64,000 bases of DNA from Roseomonas sp. AR75 (GCF_005222815.1 NZ_STGB01000002.1:1-64000), one strand, 5' to 3'; counted from the stretch's first letter, positions 1 through 7,999 are shown. A program made the numbers and translations. The notes: a model not told the origin generated them from the letters alone.

Positions 1-386
1 CTCAAAAACACCAACATCTCCATCCGGCCACCCTTCCCACCGCGCGCACCCTCTCAGGCACACACAGTCCGAATAAGGTAACCAGCTATACTCCCCTCGC
101 CGATGCACAGTTTGAAAGAGCGAGAGGACGAAACGACCCGATCCCCTTTCGGGGCACCCGGTGCCGCCTGTCCCGATACCGCCAACTTGGCGGGGCGCAG
201 AAGGTAGCGGGTTTGGCCCGCCGCTTCAAGTGCCCACCGCGTTCGTCGTCGGTGGCGGGTATCTAGTCCTCGGCCCGGAGGCTGTCAAACCCCCTCGATG
301 CGTCATTCCGTCATCGCGCCGACACATCCCCCGCCGCCGGAACAACTGCCGCCTGACCGCGGCGTGCCGGGGGGCTATGACAGCGC
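1..386. other. Non-coding region before the first gene
   Basis: No convincing protein gene lies here; reading frames that cross it lack ribosome-binding sites and overlap the structured segment. The left part (1-86) shows no recognisable feature. A TATACT hexamer at 87-92 could be a -10 element, and the segment from about 99 to 275 folds into a closed multi-hairpin structure, listed separately. The last 110 bases before the methyltransferase gene show nothing further. Confidence 0.5.
99..275 (+). ncRNA. Candidate structured RNA, possibly 6S RNA
   Basis: Seen: GAGGAC (124-129) pairs with GTCCTC (266-271), and ACCCG just inside pairs with CGGGT (257-261). The enclosed segment holds several hairpins: CCCC/GGGG at 143-154, CCGCC/GGCGG at 179-193 and CCACCG/CGGTGG at 235-255. 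A TATACT -10-like box (87-92) lies at the right distance upstream. The total of about 175 nt matches 6S RNA, and CCGAT followed by a hairpin and GGCGC (173-198) resembles the conserved part of the enterobacterial 6S RNA. Known: 6S RNA binds the housekeeping RNA polymerase holoenzyme. Inference only: it could be another structured RNA or an untranslated leader of the downstream gene. Confidence 0.4.
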
Positions 387-1598
387 ATGGATTGGGTCCC
401 CGAATCCGCGTCTCCCGCCTGCTTTGCCACGCAGATCCGCGCCTTCGCCGAGAGCGATCGTGCCACCGTCGCCTTCGCCGATCAGGGCATCCCCTATCTG
501 GAGAACGCCTTCTGGACGGCGGGCCAGCGCCAGGCCCACCCGATCCACGAGATCAGCTATCGCGCCTGCTTCAAGCCGCAGCTTCCGGCCTTCTTCGTCC
601 GGCGCCTGACCGCGCCGGGCGAGGCCGTGTACGACCCCTTCATGGGCCGCGGCACCACGCCGGTGGAGGCGGCGCTGCTCGGGCGCCGCGCCGCCGGCAA
701 CGACATCAACCCGCTCGGCGTCCTGCTGACCCGGCCCCGCCTGGCTCCGCCCGACCCGGATCAGGTCGCCGCCGCCCTCGCTACGGTGGATTGGGACGCA
801 GGCGCCGCCGAACCGGCCGACCTTCTCGCCTTCTACAGCCAAGCCACCCTGCTACGCCTCAACGCGCTTCGGTCCTGGCTGGAACGGCATGCCTCGCTGG
901 CGGACGAAACACCTGATCCCGTCGCCGACTGGATCCGCATGGTCGCGCTGAACCGCCTCACCGGCCATTCGCCCGGCTTCTTCTCGGGCTACACCATGCC
1001 GCCCAACCAGGCCGTCTCCGTCGCGGCGCAGCGGCGCATCAATGCGCGGCTCGACCAGACCCCGCCCGATCGCGACATCCCCGCCATCATCCTGAAGAAG
1101 TCCCGCGCATTGCTGGCGAAGCCCCTGCCCGGCCCGGCCTTGCCCTTCCGCCTCACCACCGGCCCGGCCGAGCGCAACCCGGCGATTGCCGATGGCTCTG
1201 TCGCGCTCGTCGTCACCTCGCCCCCCTTTCTCGACGTGGTGCAATACGCCGAGGACAACTGGCTGCGCTGCTGGTTCGCCGGCATCGACGCGCAGGCCGT
1301 CCCCATCGCCCGCCATGCCAGCTCTGCCGCCTGGCAGGCGATGATCCGTGCGGTGCTGGCCGAGATCGCGCGCGTGGTGCGGCCCGGCGGCCACCTCGCC
1401 TTCGAGGTCGGCGAGGTCCGCAACGGCACGGTGCTGCTGGAACGCCTGGTGTGGGAAGCGGCGGAGGGCCTGCCGCTGGAACGCCTCTTCGTGATGTTGA
1501 ACCGGCAGGACTTTACGAAAACGGCCAATTGCTGGGGCGTTGCGAACAACCGGCGGGGCACCAACAGCAACCGGATCGTGGTGATGCGGAGGCAATGA
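387..1598 (+). CDS. Solitary DNA (adenine/cytosine-N4) methyltransferase
   Basis: A 403-residue amino-methyltransferase. The AdoMet-binding motif I is DPFMGRGT at residues 83-90, followed by GNDINP (104-109), and the catalytic motif IV is TSPPF at 277-281. The TSPPF form is usual in enzymes that methylate an exocyclic amino group of cytosine (N4) or adenine (N6). Motif I precedes motif IV with about 185 residues between them, room for a target-recognition or helical insert. No restriction endonuclease lies next to it, so it looks like an orphan methyltransferase used for regulation or protection. No strong Shine-Dalgarno sequence precedes the ATG; a slightly different start is possible. The exact specificity cannot be read from the sequence. 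Confidence 0.8.
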   Translation: MDWVPESASPACFATQIRAFAESDRATVAFADQGIPYLENAFWTAGQRQAHPIHEISYRACFKPQLPAFFVRRLTAPGEAVYDPFMGRGTTPVEAALLGRRAAGNDINPLGVLLTRPRLAPPDPDQVAAALATVDWDAGAAEPADLLAFYSQATLLRLNALRSWLERHASLADETPDPVADWIRMVALNRLTGHSPGFFSGYTMPPNQAVSVAAQRRINARLDQTPPDRDIPAIILKKSRALLAKPLPGPALPFRLTTGPAERNPAIADGSVALVVTSPPFLDVVQYAEDNWLRCWFAGIDAQAVPIARHASSAAWQAMIRAVLAEIARVVRPGGHLAFEVGEVRNGTVLLERLVWEAAEGLPLERLFVMLNRQDFTKTANCWGVANNRRGTNSNRIVVMRRQ

Positions 1599-1718
1599 GC
1601 GAGAGCGCTGCCCGCGCGCTCCCGCCTTGCGCTCCCGCCCGGCAGGATGATCGTCTCCGGGCCCCTCACTTCATCCGCGAGACTGGCTAAACTCATACCG
1701 TCAAGGAGGACAGCGCAG

Positions 1719-2096
1719 ATGATGACCGTGAAGGAAATGCTCGCGGCCGCGAATGCCGAGGTGCCGCGCATCAGCGCCGCCGAGGCCAAGACGCTCGCGG
1801 AGCAGCCGCAGACCGTGCTGCTCGACGTGCGCGACGCTGCCGAGGTGAAGGCTTCCGGCAAGGCCAAGGGCGCGCTCGCGGTCTCACGCGGACTGCTGGA
1901 ATTCCGCGCCGATCCGGAATCGCCCCTGCACGACGCGGCCTTCGACCGCGCCAAGACCATCATCGTCTACTGCGCCTCCGGCGGCCGCTCCGCGCTCGCG
2001 GGCAAGACGCTGAAGGACATGGGCTACAAGGACGTCCGCAACCTCGGCGGCTTCAAGGACTGGGTCGAAGGGGGCGGCGAGGTCGAGAACGGCTGA
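1719..2096 (+). CDS. Rhodanese-like sulfurtransferase
   Basis: A single-domain rhodanese of 125 residues. The active-site loop is CASGGRS with the sulfur-carrying Cys85, preceded by the conserved LLDVRD (34-39). It ends with NLGGFKDWVEGG, the usual rhodanese C-terminal helix region. Such proteins move sulfane sulfur between donors and thiols; the physiological partner is unknown. The ATG at 1719 is chosen over an upstream frame start because AAGGAGGA lies 8 bases before it. There is no signal peptide, so it acts in the cytoplasm. It is followed by a convergent gene. Confidence 0.88.
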   Translation: MMTVKEMLAAANAEVPRISAAEAKTLAEQPQTVLLDVRDAAEVKASGKAKGALAVSRGLLEFRADPESPLHDAAFDRAKTIIVYCASGGRSALAGKTLKDMGYKDVRNLGGFKDWVEGGGEVENG

Positions 2097-2117
2097 CGCA
2101 TCACGCCGGCGGGCGGG

Positions 2118-3896
2118 CTATTGCACCCGCCTGACTTCCACCGGCCCGGCGACCAGCCGCTTGCCTTCCCGCGTCATCACCATCGACATCGGACCGGCGG
2201 TGATGCTGAAGCGGCCATCGGCTTCCTCGGTATAGGTGCCCGGCACCGGCGGCGCGCCCGGCGCCGTCAGCACCACCCGCGTGCGGTCGAGGAATTCGAT
2301 CTTCACCATGTCGCCCTCGTAGATCCGGCCGCGCATCGCGCCGGCCTCGGCGCGGTTCACCGCGGTCAGGATCGCCGCGCGGCGCTCCTGCGCCACCGCC
2401 GCGAAACGCGCCTTCTCCGCCTCCGCCGAGGCCGGCCAGCGCGCGATCCCCGGCAACACGCTGCGGTCGATCGCGGTGAGCGACTCCTCCGTGACGGGCA
2501 TGGCCGCGAGCTCGGCCCGGAACGCCGGCAGCAACGCGTCGGCGATGCCGCCACGCCGCTCCGCAGCCGCCGCCTTCAGCGCGGTGCCCTCCTCCGCCGG
2601 CAGCAGCGCCAGAACATCGCCCGTGACCATGCGGTCCAGCGCGGCGAAGGCATCCGGCGAGGCGGCGACCCGCCCGACCTCCTGGCGCAGCGCGCCCGCG
2701 ACCTCATGCCCCAGCGCCGCGCGCCGCGCGGCGGCCGCGCTGCGGATCTCCCGCATGCCTTCGGGCCCCACCGCGGTGTAGAAGGCGGGGTTGGGTGTCG
2801 GGTTCTCCAACTGCTGCAGCGTGCGCAGCGAGCCCAGCTGCGGCGACATCCCGGCGATGCCGGCCAGCGTCTCCTTCACCAGCGCCGCGCCGATCGCGGC
2901 GCGCCGCTCGCGCAGCACGGCGGTCACCGCGGCGACGCCCTGCGGCCCGATGGCCGCGGCATACTGGCCGGTCGCCTGCTGCTGGATCCGCGGCAGCATC
3001 TGCGCGCCGAGGATGTTCTCGGGCGCGGCGCGCGCCTGGCCGATCAGCTCGTCACGCAGCGTCGCGCCGATGGCGTCGCGGCGCGCCGCGATGGCGGCTT
3101 CCAGCTTCTGCGTCTCCTCCGCGCCGATCACCGGCCCGGTCTGCGCGACGAGCTGCGGCGCGCGACGGTCCAGGATCTGCAGCCCCGCCAGTGTCGCCGG
3201 CACCTCCTCCAGCTCTGCCTCGGCAGCCTCCCGCACGCCGCTGCGCAGCGCCGGCAGCCGTTCCGCGACAGGGCCCAGCAGCGCCGGGACCTCGTCCTGC
3301 GGGATCTCGCGCAACGCGCCCAGCAAGGCGCGCGCGCCGTTGCGCGTTGCGCCGCTCAACTGGCTGAGGGCCTGATTGGCCTGCGCCGCCGCGCCATCCG
3401 CGCTGCCGAGGGTCGCAGCCGCCTCCAGGAAGCGTAGCAGCGCGACGGAGGGTTCGGACCCTGCCAGCTCGCCGAGCAGGCGCGGCACGTCGCTGCGCGC
3501 CTCGGCAAGCGCGGCCAGGTAATTCGCCACCTCCCGTCCCGTCTGGATCCGCAGCGCGCCGAGCGCGCCGCTCGCCTCCCGGTCTCGGGCGCGGCGGAAT
3601 TCGTCGGCGCAGGCGGCGAGATGCGGCGCCAGCGCCTTGGCCTCGTCCGGCGTCCATGCCAGCACCGGCTTGCCGAACAGCGCCGCGGTCCGCGGATCGG
3701 CGAACAGCGCGTTGAACCGATCCCGCCCGCCCAGGCCGAGCTCATTCGGCGCCCAGCCATCCCGCCGCTCAAAGCCCTGCGTCCATTCCGCCAGCGCCGC
3801 GCAGGAGGGTTGCGGCAGTTCCGCCCGCGCGTCCGAGACCGCGGCGACGCCGAGCAGAAGAAGCGCAGGGAGGATGACGGGGCGGGGTGCAGGCAA
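2118..3896 (-). CDS. Exported protein with six ~58-residue tandem repeats
   Basis: I do not recognise the family. The frame is open to 4094, but a TTG at 3896 preceded by AAGGAG (6 bases) starts directly on a good signal peptide (ILPALLLLGVAAVSDARA, about residues 8-25), so the mature protein is periplasmic. Residues 215-510 consist of degenerate helical repeats with an (A/E)RR(A/D)AI-like core at 272, 331, 391, 447 and 505, a period of 56-60 residues. A sixth, weaker unit starts near 216. A short beta-rich tail (520-592) follows, with GTYTEEADGRFSIT. Two cysteines (32 and 96) could form a disulfide. It is divergent from a DUF882 gene. A scaffold or binding role is only a guess. Confidence 0.7.
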   Translation of the reverse strand: MPAPRPVILPALLLLGVAAVSDARAELPQPSCAALAEWTQGFERRDGWAPNELGLGGRDRFNALFADPRTAALFGKPVLAWTPDEAKALAPHLAACADEFRRARDREASGALGALRIQTGREVANYLAALAEARSDVPRLLGELAGSEPSVALLRFLEAAATLGSADGAAAQANQALSQLSGATRNGARALLGALREIPQDEVPALLGPVAERLPALRSGVREAAEAELEEVPATLAGLQILDRRAPQLVAQTGPVIGAEETQKLEAAIAARRDAIGATLRDELIGQARAAPENILGAQMLPRIQQQATGQYAAAIGPQGVAAVTAVLRERRAAIGAALVKETLAGIAGMSPQLGSLRTLQQLENPTPNPAFYTAVGPEGMREIRSAAAARRAALGHEVAGALRQEVGRVAASPDAFAALDRMVTGDVLALLPAEEGTALKAAAAERRGGIADALLPAFRAELAAMPVTEESLTAIDRSVLPGIARWPASAEAEKARFAAVAQERRAAILTAVNRAEAGAMRGRIYEGDMVKIEFLDRTRVVLTAPGAPPVPGTYTEEADGRFSITAGPMSMVMTREGKRLVAGPVEVRRVQ

Positions 3897-4105
3897 GGCG
3901 CTCTCCTTCGGGCGAAATCCGGGGATGCGCGCTGCCCCGGAAGGTTGCGAGGCCGGCAATCTGCGCGACGGGTGCCGGGGGGTCGACCCCGCAGGACGCC
4001 GTCTCGCGGCGCCGTGATTCACCCCGCGACTCGTCGCGGCTGGAACATTTCCTTCATTCCGTGCATAATAATGAGGCGAGACACCGCCCCCCACGGGAGA
4101 TCGCC

Positions 4106-4663
4106 ATGGCGAATACCCCCCGCCGGCTCCTGCTGGCCGCTTCCCTCGGCGCGCTGACCCTGCCGGCCCTGCCCGCCGCGGCGATGCAGCGACCCGGCGA
4201 CCGCACCCGCGCCATCTGGATCCGCAACCAGGCGGGCGAGGAGGTGCGCGCCGCCTATATCCGCGCCGATGGCCAGATGGATTGGCAGGTGGTGGCGCGG
4301 CTGCAGCGCCTGTTCCGCGACCTGCGGCAGAACGCGACCGGCCCGATGCCGGTGCTGCTGCTGGACAAGCTCGGCCAGATCCAGGCGCGCTGGGGCTTCC
4401 ACCGCCCGCTGCTCCTGCTGTCCGGCTATCGCACGTCGCGCACCAATGCCTCGCTGGAAGGCGCGGCGCAGAACAGCCGCCATCTCGAGGGCCAGGCGGC
4501 GGACATCCAGATGGCCGGCGTCACGCCGACGGACCTGGCCGCGGTGGCCACGGATGTCTCGCGCCACAACATGTTCATGGGCATCGGCACCTATGGCGGG
4601 TTCGTCCATGTGGATATCGGGCCGTTGCGCGGCTGGCGGGGGGCGGCGCCGGCGCGGTCCTGA
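4106..4663 (+). CDS. DUF882/YcbK-family zinc peptidase (M15-like)
   Basis: A 185-residue exported protein with an N-terminal signal peptide (1-26, ending LPAAA). It has the SGYRT motif (106-110) and the metal-binding pattern SRHLEGQAADI with His126 and Asp133, then HVD with His168 and Asp170. This is the zinc site of the M15 D-Ala-D-Ala peptidase fold used by the YcbK/DUF882 family. Known for the family: association with peptidoglycan, probably as an endopeptidase. A second family member lies at 16623-17201. The next gene starts 15 bases downstream, so they may be co-transcribed. Residues 30-60 (RAIWIRNQAGEE) resemble the small N-terminal lobe of the family. Confidence 0.85.
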   Translation: MANTPRRLLLAASLGALTLPALPAAAMQRPGDRTRAIWIRNQAGEEVRAAYIRADGQMDWQVVARLQRLFRDLRQNATGPMPVLLLDKLGQIQARWGFHRPLLLLSGYRTSRTNASLEGAAQNSRHLEGQAADIQMAGVTPTDLAAVATDVSRHNMFMGIGTYGGFVHVDIGPLRGWRGAAPARS

Positions 4664-4678
4664 CCGGAGGGCACCGCC

Positions 4679-5302
4679 ATGCCTGGCGACTGGTCCGGGC
4701 AGCCGATCGAGCGGATCATCGACCGCGAGCTTGGCCGGAACCCGGAGCTGCGTTCCGGCATGGCCGCCTATGCCGCCCTGCTGACGGATTTCGGCGCTAC
4801 CGGCAATGACGCGCCGCTGCTGGAAGGCATCCTCGATCATGCCGCGACGCAGTATCGCAAGGCGGGTGTGCCCGATGCCCAGCTGGTCATCCTCGATGAC
4901 GGCGCGGTGGACCTGCTGTTCGACCTCACGCGGGAACGGACGGTCATCGTCTGGGGCCGCAGCCGGAGCGTCGCGCCGAACACGCGGGACAGCGCCTATC
5001 ACGCCGGTTATCCGCGCGCCGGCGACGGGCTCGACAAGGGCCATGCCTGGTCGCATGCGCAGGGCGGGCGGGAGGGCGGGCCGAACTATTTCCGCCAGGC
5101 CCGCCGGCTGAACCAGGCGCGCTCCGACAACGGCCTGCTGTGGCGCGCGATCGAGCAGCACCTGGCGGCGAATGCGGGGCTGCGGGCCTTCGTTCGGCTG
5201 ATCTACGGCGCGGCGAATGCCAGCGACCGGCCGGACGAGGTGGAATACGGCATCCTGCCGGCCAGCGGGCAGTTCCGCGCAGTCATCTTTCCGAACCGCT
5301 GA
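4679..5302 (+). CDS. Putative DNA/RNA non-specific endonuclease-like protein (DKGH)
   Basis: A 207-residue protein with no signal peptide. Residues 119-161 contain DKGHAWSHAQGG, then NYFRQARRLNQ, then GLLWRAIEQHL. This matches the order of the beta-beta-alpha-metal (NUC) nuclease core: DRGH with the general-base histidine (His122), a metal-binding Asn (136 or 145), then a Trp/Glu helix. The first residue pattern is DKGH instead of DRGH, which some family branches also show. GGAGGG lies just before the ATG, and the gene is 15 bases behind the DUF882 gene. Family assignment rests on this core only. The roughly 100 residues in front are unrecognised and could be a partner or regulatory domain. 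Confidence 0.5.
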   Translation: MPGDWSGQPIERIIDRELGRNPELRSGMAAYAALLTDFGATGNDAPLLEGILDHAATQYRKAGVPDAQLVILDDGAVDLLFDLTRERTVIVWGRSRSVAPNTRDSAYHAGYPRAGDGLDKGHAWSHAQGGREGGPNYFRQARRLNQARSDNGLLWRAIEQHLAANAGLRAFVRLIYGAANASDRPDEVEYGILPASGQFRAVIFPNR

Positions 5303-5307
5303 GCGGG

Positions 5308-6216
5308 TCAGGCCGCGATGGCGATCCCGGGCCCGGCCGCGCGCAGGAAGCCGTCGGCGATATGCGCGGCGAGGGTATCCGCGGCCGGCACGCCGAGCGC
5401 CGCCTCATGCCGCAACAGCACGATGCCCATCTCCGGCAGCGCCGGCAGGCCCTCGGCCTCGCCCATCCAGGCCAGACCTTCCGGCAGGGTGCAGGGCGTG
5501 CTGACGGTCAGCGCGAGGCCGGCCAGCGCCACGGTGAAGCAGCCCGTCTGCGTCGCCGAATTGTAGGTCACCCGCGCCGCCCTGCCCTGCATGCGCAACG
5601 CGCTCAGCGCCGCGCTGCGCCACGTACAGAAATTGTCGGGGCGGGAGAGCGCCAGCGGCAGCGGGTCGCGCTTGTGCAGGCCATGCGTCGGGCTGCCGAC
5701 CCAGCGCAGCGGTCCCCGCCAGATGCGCTGCGCCGGCACGTGCCGCGGTTCCTGCCCCTCGCTGAGCAGGGTCAGGTCCAGCCGCCCTTCCAGGAATTGC
5801 TGCGCGAGCACGTCGGAGTTCAGGCAGACCACCTCCAACTCGACAGCCGGATGCGCCTCCGCGAAGCGCGCCAGGATCGCCGGCAGCCATTGCAGCGCAT
5901 AGTCGTCGGGCGTGCCGAGCCGCACCGTGCCGACCATCGGCGGGGCGCGGAAATTGCCGACGATCTCGTCATTCAGCGCCAGCATCGCGCGGGCACGGTC
6001 GAGCAGCCACATGCCCTGCGGCGTCGGCTGCACGCCCTTCGGCGTGCGCACCAGCAGCGGCTGTCCCAGCGTCTCCTCCAGCCGCCGGATCTGCATGGAG
6101 ACGGCGGATTGGGTGCGCCCGACGCGCTCGGCGGCGCGGGTGAAGGAGCCGCCCTCGGCGATCAGCACGAAGGCGCGCAGCAGGTCGGGGTCGAGGCCGG
6201 GGGGCAGCGCGAGCAT
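5308..6216 (-). CDS. LysR-family transcriptional regulator
   Basis: A 302-residue LysR protein. The N-terminal helix-turn-helix is LLRAFVLIAEGGSFTRAAERVGRTQSAVSMQIRRLEETLG-like (about residues 10-50), followed by the linker helix and the substrate-binding domain. I start at the ATG at 6216; upstream codons in frame belong to the control region. It is transcribed away from a small DUF1127 gene, and the shared region has a direct repeat that could be its operator. LysR proteins usually regulate themselves and the divergent neighbour. The effector cannot be read from the sequence. Confidence 0.88.
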   Translation of the reverse strand: MLALPPGLDPDLLRAFVLIAEGGSFTRAAERVGRTQSAVSMQIRRLEETLGQPLLVRTPKGVQPTPQGMWLLDRARAMLALNDEIVGNFRAPPMVGTVRLGTPDDYALQWLPAILARFAEAHPAVELEVVCLNSDVLAQQFLEGRLDLTLLSEGQEPRHVPAQRIWRGPLRWVGSPTHGLHKRDPLPLALSRPDNFCTWRSAALSALRMQGRAARVTYNSATQTGCFTVALAGLALTVSTPCTLPEGLAWMGEAEGLPALPEMGIVLLRHEAALGVPAADTLAAHIADGFLRAAGPGIAIAA

Positions 6217-6226
6217 GCCAGGAACA

Positions 6227-6256
6227 TCAAGACATCTGATGCACAACGTCAAGACA
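6227..6256. promoter_or_regulatory. Direct repeat TCAAGACA x2, candidate LysR operator
   Basis: TCAAGACA occurs at 6227-6234 and again at 6249-6256, a spacing of 22 bases or two helical turns, in the short gap between the LysR gene and the divergent DUF1127 gene. Phased repeats of this kind suit a LysR tetramer. The assignment is inference. Confidence 0.4.
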
Positions 6257-6323
6257 ATTCGTTTTACTGATGCCTGCCACAGGGTGATGTTCGAGCCGTC
6301 CATTGAGGGAAGGAACCCCACCG

Positions 6324-6554
6324 ATGTCCGGCCATGTGCTCACCCGTCCTGTCCTGCGGCGCCGCCCGCGGGCCTCGGTCGGCTGGCTCGACTGGTTGGC
6401 CGCCGCCATGCATGCCATCGAGGGCCGCCGACGCCTGGCCGAGATGGATGACCGGATGCTGAAAGACATCGGCGTCAGTCGCAGCGACGCGCTGGAGGAA
6501 GCCGCCCGCGCGCCCTGGGACCTGACGCCCCACGCATCCTGGGACCGGATGTAG
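6324..6554 (+). CDS. Small DUF1127 protein
   Basis: A 76-residue basic protein with the DUF1127 core RRRLAEMDDRMLKDIGVSR at about residues 36-54, an arginine-rich helix followed by the invariant LxDIGxxR. Known for the family: many alphaproteobacterial members are stress- or nutrient-controlled, and some bind RNA and affect small-RNA turnover or phosphate and carbon metabolism. The start at 6324 has GAGGGAAGGA 9 bases upstream. It is divergent from the LysR gene at 5308-6216, which makes it the likely regulated target. Confidence 0.85.
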   Translation: MSGHVLTRPVLRRRPRASVGWLDWLAAAMHAIEGRRRLAEMDDRMLKDIGVSRSDALEEAARAPWDLTPHASWDRM

Positions 6555-6583
6555 GACCCCGCGGCTCCTTCCCCGCCGTTCCT

Positions 6584-6626
6584 CTCCCTCCCCCGCAGTG
6601 CGGGGGAGGGTCGGGGTGGGGGCCGA
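6584..6626. repeat. Family A palindrome
   Basis: CCCTCCCCCGCA (6586-6597) and its exact reverse complement (6599-6610) with a 1-base loop, followed by the family tail TCGGGGTGGGGGCC. It lies between the convergent DUF1127 and rlpA genes, where the hairpin could stop transcription from both sides. Confidence 0.85.
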
Positions 6627-6648
6627 GCAACCTTCAAGGGCAGCGCGC

Positions 6649-7062
6649 TCAATCCGTCCCGCTCTGCCCATCCCGCGCCCGGTTCGGCAGCAGCCCGAGG
6701 GTGCGCAGCCGGACGGTCGCGGTGCCGTCCTCGATCATGCCGAGTTCCTCGGCCACGCGGGGCGAGACATCCAGGATGCGGCCGCGCGCGTAAGGGCCGC
6801 GATCCTCGATCACCACCACCTGCGTCGCGCCGGTTTCGACATTCGTCACCTCCACCAGCGTGCCGAGTGGCAGGGTGCGGTGCGCCGCCGCGTTCGACTG
6901 CGGGTCGAAGCGGTCGCCATTGGCCATGCGCCGCCCGGTGAAGCGATGCGGGTGGTAGTAGGAGGCCTCGCCGCGCTGCACGGCGGCGCTTTTCTGCCGC
7001 TCGGCGCCGGCGGCCATGCCGGGGGCGAGGGTGAGGCTCAGGATCAGCAGGGGACGTAGCAT
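6649..7062 (-). CDS. rlpA: RlpA-like septal ring protein (double-psi beta-barrel)
   Basis: A 137-residue exported protein with signal peptide (1-20) and the RlpA double-psi beta-barrel: GEASYYHPHRFTGRRMANG (31-49), AAHRTLPLGT (59-68) and EDRGPYARGRILDVS (86-100). Known: RlpA cleaves or binds glycan strands without stem peptides at the septum. The SPOR domain found at the C-terminus of Escherichia coli RlpA is absent, so this is a short single-domain form, common in alphaproteobacteria. The final residues after 125 are low complexity. It faces a serine protease gene in the same direction, with a 50-base gap. Confidence 0.85.
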   Translation of the reverse strand: MLRPLLILSLTLAPGMAAGAERQKSAAVQRGEASYYHPHRFTGRRMANGDRFDPQSNAAAHRTLPLGTLVEVTNVETGATQVVVIEDRGPYARGRILDVSPRVAEELGMIEDGTATVRLRTLGLLPNRARDGQSGTD

Positions 7063-7113
7063 GGCGGGGGGACGCGATGTCTCCCGGCTGGTTGCATGAT
7101 GCTCGCGGCTTCG

Positions 7114-7824
7114 TCAGCGCGGGGCGATGCGGGCGGCCTCCGTCAGCGCCTCCTCGATACCGAGCAGGAAGACCTCCCGATCCCCGCGCGCCAGCCCATC
7201 CAGGTCCATGCCGGAGAGTGCGGCCAGCAGCGGCGCGGCGCCGGGCTGTGGCACCGCGGTCACGAGACCAAGCAGCCGGCCCTGCCCATCCAGCGCGGGC
7301 CCGCCGGAATAGCCGAGCAGCGCGCCGATCCGGGCGGTGAAGCCCGGCCCATGGCCTGGCAGGACCGTGCCGGTGCGGGTGACGTGCCCCGCCACCACTG
7401 CCGGCCCGGCCGCCGGCGACCCGGCCGCCCAGAGCGGCGAGGTCTCGGCCGGTGGCGCCTCGGCCGGCGGGGCCGGGGCGAAGACGGCCGGCACCTCCAG
7501 CACCGCCAGGTCCATCCGGTCGCTGCGCGCCAGCAGCCGCGCCGGGCCGGAGGCCGCGCCGTCGCCGCGCCGGAAGGACAGGTCCTGCACGCCTGCAGGG
7601 ATGACATGCGCGTTGGTCAGCAGCCGGTCCGGCGCGATCGCCACCGCGGAGCCGAGCGGCATGCCGGTGGCGCTGAGGCGCGCGAAGCCCTGCGCGGCGA
7701 CGGCCTCGGCCGGGGTGCCACGCGCCTCCTCGGCCGGCAGCCGGGCGCAGGCGCCGAGCAGCGCGGCCGCCAGGAGCGGAACGAGGAAGCCTCGAAGGCA
7801 GGCGGAGACTGGGACGACTCGCAT
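7114..7824 (-). CDS. Trypsin-like serine protease, predicted lipoprotein
   Basis: A 236-residue S1-type protease. The catalytic triad is visible as His73 in TNAHV, Asp105 in RMDLAVL and Ser173 in GYSGGP. The N-terminus carries a hydrophobic stretch ending in the lipobox LLGAC (Cys26), so it is probably anchored to a membrane facing the periplasm. The ATG at 7824 is preferred over an in-frame TTG six codons earlier because AGGAAGG lies 8 bases before it. There is no PDZ domain, unlike DegP. The substrate is unknown. The 227 bases between this gene and imuA hold the divergent control region with the LexA box. Confidence 0.85.
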   Translation of the reverse strand: MRVVPVSACLRGFLVPLLAAALLGACARLPAEEARGTPAEAVAAQGFARLSATGMPLGSAVAIAPDRLLTNAHVIPAGVQDLSFRRGDGAASGPARLLARSDRMDLAVLEVPAVFAPAPPAEAPPAETSPLWAAGSPAAGPAVVAGHVTRTGTVLPGHGPGFTARIGALLGYSGGPALDGQGRLLGLVTAVPQPGAAPLLAALSGMDLDGLARGDREVFLLGIEEALTEAARIAPR

Positions 7825-7999
7825 CGGAGGGACCTTCCTCAAGGGCGCATCCGGAGTTGAGGCGGCCGGGAGTTAAGGATGTGTTGACGCGAGAAGTGCG
7901 GCTTTCCCTGAGGCTTGGATGATTTTGCGGAACAAGGCCATAAGCCACTGTATTTACAATAATCCACAGCAAAATCCAGCCCCGGCAACCGCAAACCGC

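Noticed and set aside
161-916. Plus-strand frame of 251 codons at the left edge
   Set aside because: It overlaps the candidate RNA and the methyltransferase gene in another frame, is arginine-rich shadow sequence and has no ribosome-binding site.
989-1963. Long minus-strand frame opposite the methyltransferase and rhodanese genes
   Set aside because: The composition is that of a shadow in a very GC-rich genome; it matches no family, while the plus-strand genes carry clear motifs.
2121-3437. Plus-strand frame of 438 codons opposite the repeat protein
   Set aside because: It is antisense to a gene with a signal peptide, regular repeats and a good start site; the frame has only Arg/Gln/Ala-rich shadow composition.
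6227-7972. Minus-strand frame of 581 codons across DUF1127, rlpA and the protease
   Set aside because: It runs through three well-supported genes in other frames and through a repeat; no domain is visible.
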